Translations under genes and position numbers: made by a program
Part shown: positions 9,282 to 15,212 of the stretch, piece after piece
Numbering within the stretch: position 1 is the stretch's first letter
Layout of the letters: every line of letters starts with the position of its first letter
Assembly (NCBI GenBank): GCA_964469505.1
Contig: CAYXZO010000053.1
Location: 1 to 15,212, forward strand
Length of the DNA stretch: 15,212 bases
Source: CAYXZO01 sp964469505
Lineage (GTDB): Bacteria; Fidelibacterota; UBA8477; JABMPR01
Direction: 5' to 3'
Notes under the pieces: generated by a model
Told to the model about the DNA's origin: nothing
The model's database searches: none
Seen by the model: the letters and a program-made list of their open reading frames with translations, nothing else

Positions 9282-9299
9282 GGTAGGGAGTGCGACACC

Positions 9300-10613
9300 A
9301 TGGATTTCTTTTATAAAATGAGTAAACTGCTGAAAATCGGATTAGTGGGTTTCCTGATTGCCAACAACGTGGTGAAAGCTCAGGATACGCGGCAGGATTC
9401 CATAAATACGCTGTACCCCGGAGACGATTTTTCCAAGGTCGCCACTTCCGTGGGACAATTTCTCAAGTTGGAATATGGGGCGGCGGGGGCAGCCTTAGGT
9501 GGGGCCTTTACGGTTTTGGCTGCCGGCCCAACCGCCCTGGCCTGGAATCCAGCCGGGATAGCTCTTTCACCAGGTCCCCAGCTGGATGTATCTACCGCCA
9601 ATCTTTACGCGGGGATTCGAAGCAATTTCATCGGTTTCGTATTACCTATGACAGGCAATAACTACCTTGGTATCGGCGCTGAATATTTGACCAGCGGGCC
9701 AATGGAAGTTACTACCCTGGATTTCCCCGATGGCACTGGTGAAACTTTCCAACAAACGGGTCTGGCTATTGGATTAGGTTTTGCCCGCCAGCTTACGGAT
9801 CGCCTGGCGGTTGGTATTTACGGCAAAGTGGTGCGAGAGCAGATATATCGGGAAACGGCGCAAACCATTGCCATCGATATTGGCTCCCATTTTGATTTGG
9901 GAATTTATGGCATGACACTGGGGATGGCGATTCAGAATTTCGGTAGCAGCATGCGTTTCGATGGGCCCGACCTGAATCAACTGGCGGATGTGAGTTCAGA
10001 AATTCAGGGCAATCCGGAACTCACCGCCCGGCTTTTGACAGAGAAATGGCCGTTGCCCGTTGTTTTTCGCATGGGGTTGGCCAAAGATGTTCTGGGAGGT
10101 AAAAGCAATTGGCAGCCCAATGGTCCCCAGCGCTTGACATTGCTGGCCGATGCCAATGATCCTTTTGACAACGTGCTACGCGGAGCATTTGGCTTCGAGT
10201 ATGCTTTTAGGGATATGTTCTATTTACGAGGCGGTTATAAATGGGCTTATGAATGGCCAATTCGCTATGATGACTACCGGATCGAGTACAACGGTACTTA
10301 TGATGTGGGTGAGAGCTTCATCGATGCCAACGGTAATGGCCGCTGGGATTGGGTGGACTACAATCAGAACGGAGAACTGGATGCCGGTGAATATGAGCAG
10401 TTCACTGATGGCCTGAAAGTAAAGATTCGTCATATCGAACGCAGTAGTTGGGAAAGCTACTATGAGGGTGGTCGCTATCCCTGGCGCCGTTTCTCGTTGG
10501 GTGTGGGACTCAGATTTAACCTGGGTGGTACTAAAATGTTATTTGACTATGCCTATGTGAACTATGGCATATTAGGTATGGTGGAGCATTTCAGTATGAG
10601 TTTGATTTTTTAA
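9300..10613 (+). CDS. PorV/UPF0164-type outer-membrane beta-barrel protein
   Basis: A 437-residue protein of the PorV/PorQ-like family, FadL-related barrels that in T9SS shuttle cargo from the translocon to the attachment machinery. ATG 9300 follows GGTAGGGAG (9282-9290); a second ATG at 9318 would lack a well-spaced ribosome site. A signal peptide ends at ...NNVVKA (27) before QD. The family signature follows at 51-88: SVGQFLKLEYGAAGAALGG, then AAGPTALAWNPAGIA. The rest alternates in the manner of a barrel (YLGIGAEYLTSGPM, RLAVGIYGKVVRE, RRFSLGVGLRFNLGG) and ends FSMSLIF with a terminal Phe. Residues 342-364 carry two EF-hand-type loops sharing D353 (DANGNGRWDWVD and DYNQNGELDAGE), probably in a surface loop; I do not expect these in classical PorV. 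It lies 18 bases after the previous gene and 21 before the next, which encodes a T9SS cargo, so it may be a dedicated paralogue rather than the core PorV. Confidence 0.85.
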   Translation: MDFFYKMSKLLKIGLVGFLIANNVVKAQDTRQDSINTLYPGDDFSKVATSVGQFLKLEYGAAGAALGGAFTVLAAGPTALAWNPAGIALSPGPQLDVSTANLYAGIRSNFIGFVLPMTGNNYLGIGAEYLTSGPMEVTTLDFPDGTGETFQQTGLAIGLGFARQLTDRLAVGIYGKVVREQIYRETAQTIAIDIGSHFDLGIYGMTLGMAIQNFGSSMRFDGPDLNQLADVSSEIQGNPELTARLLTEKWPLPVVFRMGLAKDVLGGKSNWQPNGPQRLTLLADANDPFDNVLRGAFGFEYAFRDMFYLRGGYKWAYEWPIRYDDYRIEYNGTYDVGESFIDANGNGRWDWVDYNQNGELDAGEYEQFTDGLKVKIRHIERSSWESYYEGGRYPWRRFSLGVGLRFNLGGTKMLFDYAYVNYGILGMVEHFSMSLIF

Positions 10614-10634
10614 GTCGAGAAAGGGATCGTTTTC

Positions 10635-13472
10635 ATGAAATGGACTAAACTTTTCACAATACTGAGCTTGGCCAGCGTGGTTTGGGCCGGCTCGCCCCGG
10701 GAAATGGTGATTAATGGCCAAAGGGTTCTGCTAAAAGAATGGAATCCGAACTCTGCAACAAGTATCTGGCAAGCGGGAACTCGTGAAATAAATGACCTGC
10801 GTAACGGTAACTATGCTCTCGTTTGTCAAACCAGTGAAGGCTCCTACGCTCCGAATATGGAGGACTATGTCTACTCTCCACCAATTGATTTGCCGGCAGG
10901 CTCGGTTGTTATCGGTGATTTTTACGTTCGCGGGGGATTCTCAGACCCTGACCAATTCCCGGATGTTGATTATTGGGGATGTCAGGTTTCCCCTGATGGT
11001 GGGATAAGTTGGTATTACGTTTCCAATCCATACGGCGATCCCAACGGAACCAACTACGTATACTCCGATGCCCCCAACGACTGGTCGTCTTTCAATGCGA
11101 GTTATTCTACGCCTATCGATATCAGCAACTATGCCGGCCAAACGGTACAATTCCGGTGGTGGTTTCATTCCGATGAAGACACTCCCATTGGAGAGGGGCT
11201 ATTCATCGATGATTTTTCACTTACGGTAGATGGTGTAACCGTCTATTTCGAAGATTTTGAGAGTGGTACCATGGATGGGTGGACCACCGAGGATGCTACT
11301 GCTACACCTGCCATGTGGCATCGTACCACTCAAGGGGCTTTTGGTGGAACTGGCCATAGCTGGGCCATGAATGATTCAACTCTCGGTACCAACGGTGGTT
11401 ATCTGGACCACTGGTATCAGACTTTGGATTCGCCACCGGTCACCTTGCCGGCCACGGGGCAGAATACAATCACTTTCGTCCAGAATCGCAATATTGAGGC
11501 TCCCGGCTCCAATCCACCTTACGATGGTTGGGATGGCACCAATATCCGGATCTCTAATGATGGGGGGCAAACCTGGACAGTGCTCACAGATGTGACCCCG
11601 GCCTACAATTCGAGCAGTATGTACAGTTTTGGTTTCGAGTTTAACGAAGGTCCCGGCGTTCCAGGCTGGGGAGGCTCAACGAATGGTTGGCAGGAAGTGA
11701 CGGTAAATATTCCCGAGGAATACAATGGCCAGGAGGTCATGATCCGCTGGGCTTTTGCTTCCGATCCGGCCTGGAGTACTCCCGATGATCCTTCCCTTTT
11801 TGGCTGGTTGGTGGATAACATCAACATTGCAGGCGTTCTGCAAAATGATGGTGAGACCGAAGAAGGGTGGACCGTTGCCAGCCAAGTACCGGTGGCTGGG
11901 GACTATTGGCACGTGGCTTTCGTGGCTGAACTACCGGCGCCCCTCAACTTAGCTGCCGAAGCCTTAAATGGAGCAGTGCATCTGACCTGGCAGGCTCCTA
12001 TTACCGGAAATACCGTCAATCTAAGCTATGATACCGGCAACTGGCGTTGGTTCCTGAACGATGCCCAGCCATATGCGGTGGTTTTTGAGGTTGATTCGAA
12101 CCAGACAGTTTTGAAATCAGCTAAGTTCTATATGTATGGTAGTCCCTCATTTTCTGGAACTATTGACGCTTTTGTCTACTCCGTTGGTCCTGACAGTATG
12201 CCGGATCAGTTGTTATGGACTGTTCAAGGGATAGATGTGGCCGATTATCCCAATCCCACGGTGGTGGACTTACAGGCGGCGGGATTGGTTTTCAATGCCG
12301 GAGAAATGTTTGCCCTGGCGGTAGGAAATTTCAGTTCTGCCAGCACTCAGGGCTTACTGGCGGAACAGGATACCGTGACATCCCCACCCTCGGGCCACTC
12401 TTACGTGTGGGGCGGCGATGCATGGTATGCCATCAATACCGCCTACCAGGATGTATCTAACCTTGGTATCAGAGCAGAAGTCGTGATCCCTGGAGAGGGT
12501 TTGGTCCCCCTTGGATATAATGTATATCGTCGCACGGCAGGGACGAGTTATGATACTCCTTTGGTCAGTAATCTGACTGCCCTGGCATACACTGATAGCT
12601 CAGTAGTGAACGGGACCGAATACTTTTATGCTATTTCGGCGGTTTATTCCATGGGAGAAAGTGATCTTTCCGCTGAGGCCTCGGCTACACCTGAGTCCCA
12701 AACTGTTTTCGAAATGGCTTACGACGACGGTACCGCTGAAGCCGGTTGGAATAATCAGGGTATGGCCAATACCTACATGGCAGTAAAATTTGTGCCTCCT
12801 GGAACTCACATCCTGCTGAAGCGGCTTCGGGTTTATGTCAATGACACTAATACCGGTAATGCCATTGCGTATGTTTGGGCGGCAGATGGTGCGGGTGGAA
12901 CTCCAGGGACAGAACTCTTGCGAACTGGGTGGAGTGGTTTGCAACCAGGTTGGAACACTAAAGATATATCCGGTGATTCAGTCTGGATTGAAACCACCTC
13001 TTTTTTCATCGGCCTCAAACGAGTCAGCTCTACTCCTTCCATCGGCGTGGACATGAGTGGAGGCTATGCTGATCATTCTTATTACGATATGGGACAGGGT
13101 TGGGGCAATTTCCAGGATGTAGGCTTGAATTACAATTTGATGATTCGAGCTGATGCTGATAGTGCCTTTATTGTTGTGGGGATTGAATCTGAACCAGGTA
13201 GGTTGCCTTTGACCGTTAAGCTTGAGCAAAACTATCCTAATCCATTTAATCCGGTTACCAAAATTCGGTATGAACTACCACGAGCGACACATGTAACCCT
13301 GGACATTTATAATGTTAAGGGGGAATTAGTGAATAGAGTGATCGAAGGCCGCCAAACGGCAGGAAGCCACGAGATCACCGTTGATGGAAGCGGGCTGAGT
13401 TCAGGTATCTATATTTATCGTTTAAAAGCCGAAGGTCAGGTCTTAACTCGAAAAATGCTGTTGATCAAATAG
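10635..13472 (+). CDS. Secreted adhesin-like protein: jelly-roll modules, split FN3, T9SS sorting domain
   Basis: A 945-residue predicted T9SS cargo. ATG 10635 follows AAGGGA (10621-10626). The signal peptide is MKWTKLFTILSLASVVWA. Two jelly-roll modules of the MAM/cleaved-adhesin type lie at ~60-200 (ending GLFIDDFSL) and ~203-400 (opening EDFESGTMDGWT, ending GWLVDNINIAG); each carries an Asp-box (SPDGGISW 119-126; SNDGGQTW 307-314). An FN3-like domain starts at ~433 (LPAPLNLAAEALNG, HLTWQAP) and resumes at 627 (GYNVYRR) through GTEYFYAISAVY; between them sits an inserted module (461-616). A second copy of that module follows at 692-842. The T9SS type A domain has NYPNPFNPVT at 866-875 and ends SSGIYIYRL...RKMLLIK. 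Such modules occur in gingipain-type adhesins and immune-inhibitor-A-type proteases, but no protease domain is present, so binding is more likely than catalysis. It is the last gene of the operon, followed by an intrinsic terminator. Confidence 0.85.
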   Translation: MKWTKLFTILSLASVVWAGSPREMVINGQRVLLKEWNPNSATSIWQAGTREINDLRNGNYALVCQTSEGSYAPNMEDYVYSPPIDLPAGSVVIGDFYVRGGFSDPDQFPDVDYWGCQVSPDGGISWYYVSNPYGDPNGTNYVYSDAPNDWSSFNASYSTPIDISNYAGQTVQFRWWFHSDEDTPIGEGLFIDDFSLTVDGVTVYFEDFESGTMDGWTTEDATATPAMWHRTTQGAFGGTGHSWAMNDSTLGTNGGYLDHWYQTLDSPPVTLPATGQNTITFVQNRNIEAPGSNPPYDGWDGTNIRISNDGGQTWTVLTDVTPAYNSSSMYSFGFEFNEGPGVPGWGGSTNGWQEVTVNIPEEYNGQEVMIRWAFASDPAWSTPDDPSLFGWLVDNINIAGVLQNDGETEEGWTVASQVPVAGDYWHVAFVAELPAPLNLAAEALNGAVHLTWQAPITGNTVNLSYDTGNWRWFLNDAQPYAVVFEVDSNQTVLKSAKFYMYGSPSFSGTIDAFVYSVGPDSMPDQLLWTVQGIDVADYPNPTVVDLQAAGLVFNAGEMFALAVGNFSSASTQGLLAEQDTVTSPPSGHSYVWGGDAWYAINTAYQDVSNLGIRAEVVIPGEGLVPLGYNVYRRTAGTSYDTPLVSNLTALAYTDSSVVNGTEYFYAISAVYSMGESDLSAEASATPESQTVFEMAYDDGTAEAGWNNQGMANTYMAVKFVPPGTHILLKRLRVYVNDTNTGNAIAYVWAADGAGGTPGTELLRTGWSGLQPGWNTKDISGDSVWIETTSFFIGLKRVSSTPSIGVDMSGGYADHSYYDMGQGWGNFQDVGLNYNLMIRADADSAFIVVGIESEPGRLPLTVKLEQNYPNPFNPVTKIRYELPRATHVTLDIYNVKGELVNRVIEGRQTAGSHEITVDGSGLSSGIYIYRLKAEGQVLTRKMLLIK
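12015..12482 (+). repeat. Diverged protein-domain repeat, copy 1 (inside the FN3 domain)
   Basis: This encodes residues 461-616 of the 945-aa protein. It opens LSYDTGNW, has VLKSAKFYMYG, IDAFVYS and QLLWTV in the middle, and ends HSYVWGGDAWY, then LGIRAEV. The same order of elements returns in copy 2. The similarity is at protein level only. Confidence 0.55.
12708..13160 (+). repeat. Diverged protein-domain repeat, copy 2 (after the FN3 domain)
   Basis: This encodes residues 692-842. It opens MAYDDGTAEAGW, has LLKRLRVYVND, AIAYVWA and ELLRTGW, then HSYYDMGQGWG and LMIRADA. These line up in order with copy 1, suggesting a duplicated beta-sandwich module. Confidence 0.55.
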
Positions 13473-13496
13473 GTGTGTTAATCATCAACAAAAACG

Positions 13497-13535
13497 GGGG
13501 AGCACGAGGGAATAAAGTGCTCCCCTTTTATTTAT
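13497..13535 (+). terminator. Intrinsic terminator of the receptor operon
   Basis: GGGGAGCAC (13497-13505) and GTGCTCCCC (13517-13525) form a perfect 9-bp stem around an 11-base loop, directly followed by TTTTATTTATT. It lies 24 bases after the stop of the 945-aa gene. Confidence 0.88.
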
Positions 13536-13548
13536 TATTCAGCTTGAA

Positions 13549-13556
13549 AAGGAAGG
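13549..13556 (+). promoter_or_regulatory. Shine-Dalgarno site fixing the GTG start of the protease
   Basis: AAGGAAGG ends 8 bases before GTG 13565. The resulting N-terminus (MFKKNHILLAITQL) is a good signal peptide, which supports this start over any downstream one. Confidence 0.7.
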
Positions 13557-13564
13557 TTAAAAAG

Positions 13565-15212
13565 GTGTTTAAAAAAAATCACATCCTCCTCGCCATAACT
13601 CAATTGTTCATTGCTGGGGTAGTATTTGCAGCCCCAGTTGATGATGCCTATTACTCTGATCGCATACTTATCTGTTTAAAGCCAAACTTACGCTTGCTTG
13701 AAAAAAGCTATACGGGTAATCCGGTTCAGACGGGAATAGCTGAATTAGATAAGTTGTTAGCTATTTATAACATTACCGAAGTACAGCGCTGGTTGCCTAA
13801 TGCTCGTCCAGGTGAGGGAGATGGGGATATATTACTTGAGAATATTTTCCGGTTGATACTTCCACAAAAGTGCAGTGATTTGGAAAAGGTCGTTCGGGAA
13901 TTCAATAAGCTGGGCGTCCTGCTATATTCGGAGCTAGAACCGATCCACCGATTGGATTATACTCCGAATGACCCGCGTTTCAGCCAGCAGTGGTATCTAC
14001 AACGTATTCAGGCGGACGAAGCTTGGGGCTTATGGGATATCACAGGTGGTCAAATACCGGGAAATAGGAGGATTGTTTTAGCTGATATCGACACCGGGGT
14101 TCAATACACCCATCCCGATCTACGGGATCGGACCTGGATCAACCAAGATGAGATCCCGGAGAGCTTATTCGCTACCATTGACACCGATGCCGATAGTTTC
14201 ATTACTCGTTCGGAATTAGTTAACTATGTGGGAGATGTTAATCAAGACGGCACAGCGGATCTCCGTGATGTAGTAGCTAACGGATCACCAGTTATTGATA
14301 ATCTGGATAATGATAATGATGGATATGTTGATGATGTGCTGGGGTGGGACCCAGCCGGTACTACTAGTGGATCAGACGCCGATATTGACCCCTATGCTGC
14401 TATGACGGGTCCGGCTTGGATAGACTATCGGGAGCATGGAACGCATGTTGCGGGGCTGTTGGCCGCAACAACTGATAATGGAGTCGGGATAGCCTCTACC
14501 ATATTCACCGGTACGATAATGGCAGTGAAGTGCATGTACGATCAAGATGCACAGGCCTATGTCAGCAGTGGGTATACCGGGATGTTATATGCCGCGCATG
14601 CTGGTGCTGACATCATTAACTGCTCATGGGGGGGCACTGGTTATAGCGGCAGTGAACAGGCACTTATAAATACAATTTATAATGATTACGGAGTAATCAT
14701 TGTGGCCGCAGCGGGGAATGGAAACAGCGATGGGACGCCCAGTAACGCTCCCCACTACCCCTCAGGCTATGACCATGTGGTATCGGTGACTGCTGTCAGC
14801 GCTAGTGATGTGTTCTCATGGGCTAATTATGGCAGTGGTGAGGGGAATCCCTATTTCTTCGGGGTGGATATTTCTGCACCCGGAGAAAACATACTAAGCA
14901 CAGTATTCTCCAATCATGGTTCTTATGCCAGTTGGGCCGGAACTTCCATGGCCTCACCGATCGTGGCCAGCTGTTTTGGTTTACTAAAAGCTCTCTATCC
15001 GAACCAAACCCAGGAATGGTTGACCAACACCATTCTAGAAACCGCGGATCCCATTGATGATATAAACCCATCATATGCAGGGGAAATCGGCAGCGGGAGA
15101 ATTAACATTTACAAAGCTCTGGCTCGAGCGCTGTACCCTGACTTACACTTCAACTCTTATAGTTTACAGTTGGTGAATGACGACGGGGATGGACAATTGT
15201 CTCCTGGAGAGG
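13565..15212 (+). CDS. Subtilisin-family (S8) secreted serine protease, 3' end outside the window
   Basis: An open frame of 549 codons without a stop, starting at GTG. Residues 1-22 are a signal peptide (ending AGVVFA). Residues ~23-130 look like a propeptide/inhibitor region, beginning SDRILICLKP. The mature part follows NDPRFSQQWYLQRIQADEAW. All catalytic residues of S8 peptidases are present: Asp176 in ADIDTGV, His291 in EHGTHVAG, oxyanion Asn385 in AAGNG and Ser461 in GTSMASP. Asp to His is 115 residues apart, far more than in subtilisin BPN', because of an insertion with an EF-hand-type loop (DTDADSFITRSE, 206-217), a dockerin-like loop (DVNQDGTADLRD, 224-235) and DNDNDGYVDD (248-257), the last reminiscent of the DGNGYVDDV...GW element of many FCB subtilases. 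The visible end, NDDGDGQLSPGE, looks like the start of an Ig-like accessory domain; a T9SS sorting domain probably lies beyond the window. It could mature cargo or degrade external protein. Confidence 0.9.
   Translation, partial: MFKKNHILLAITQLFIAGVVFAAPVDDAYYSDRILICLKPNLRLLEKSYTGNPVQTGIAELDKLLAIYNITEVQRWLPNARPGEGDGDILLENIFRLILPQKCSDLEKVVREFNKLGVLLYSELEPIHRLDYTPNDPRFSQQWYLQRIQADEAWGLWDITGGQIPGNRRIVLADIDTGVQYTHPDLRDRTWINQDEIPESLFATIDTDADSFITRSELVNYVGDVNQDGTADLRDVVANGSPVIDNLDNDNDGYVDDVLGWDPAGTTSGSDADIDPYAAMTGPAWIDYREHGTHVAGLLAATTDNGVGIASTIFTGTIMAVKCMYDQDAQAYVSSGYTGMLYAAHAGADIINCSWGGTGYSGSEQALINTIYNDYGVIIVAAAGNGNSDGTPSNAPHYPSGYDHVVSVTAVSASDVFSWANYGSGEGNPYFFGVDISAPGENILSTVFSNHGSYASWAGTSMASPIVASCFGLLKALYPNQTQEWLTNTILETADPIDDINPSYAGEIGSGRINIYKALARALYPDLHFNSYSLQLVNDDGDGQLSPGE

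Noticed and set aside
12600..12944. Antisense open frame of 114 codons
   Set aside because: Shadow of the 945-aa gene; the sense frame encodes a coherent domain there.
14180..14335. Cellulosome dockerin in the protease
   Set aside because: The loops lie inside the catalytic domain, not in a terminal duplicated dockerin, and no cohesin is visible.
1..15212. tRNA, rRNA, CRISPR array, insertion sequence or attachment site
   Set aside because: No cloverleaf, spaced direct repeats, transposase or terminal inverted repeats were seen on either strand.

Overview
The window looks like part of the chromosome of a Gram-negative bacterium of the FCB group, outside the classical Bacteroidota. Candidatus Marinimicrobia (SAR406), Calditrichota or KSB1-like lineages fit best. 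Three things point there: type IX secretion (T9SS) type A sorting domains with NFPNPFNP / NYPNPFNP signatures, a PorV/UPF0164-type outer-membrane protein, and a SusC-like TonB-dependent receptor with a carboxypeptidase-regulatory-like N-terminus. Every complete gene, and the protease start, has a clear purine-rich Shine-Dalgarno sequence, which Bacteroidota proper usually lack. The phylum is an inference. All genes lie on the + strand. I see no RNA gene, mobile element, CRISPR array or phage gene.

Layout: (1) 1-323 is the 3' end of an SpmB/nucleoside-gate membrane protein, a housekeeping gene probably unrelated to the rest. (2) 439-2367 encodes a secreted sialidase-fold (Asp-box) protein with a T9SS sorting domain. 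A long RNA hairpin follows (2396-2431). (3) 2490-13472 is a tight four-gene operon with gaps of 9, 18 and 21 bases: a 1096-aa TonB-dependent receptor, a 1163-aa secreted multidomain protein with an FN3 module, a 437-aa PorV-like barrel, and a 945-aa adhesin-like protein with jelly-roll modules, a split FN3 and a T9SS sorting domain. A good intrinsic terminator closes it (13497-13535). (4) 13565-15212 is the start of a subtilisin-family (S8) protease with its catalytic residues intact and a large calcium-loop-rich insertion. It runs off the window.

Read together, this is a cell-envelope locus. The receptor would import a ligand across the outer membrane, the PorV-like protein would hand cargo to the T9SS or anchor it, and the large secreted proteins would bind or process something at the surface. 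The ligand cannot be read from the sequence. Two motif classes recur across the unrelated folds: EF-hand-type calcium loops (receptor, 1163-aa protein, PorV-like protein, protease) and Asp-boxes (three of the secreted proteins). The least ordinary features are a roughly 225-residue insertion in the receptor barrel, an FN3 domain in the 945-aa protein split by a module that recurs downstream, and calcium loops inside a PorV-like barrel protein. I see no evidence for an entirely new class of system.
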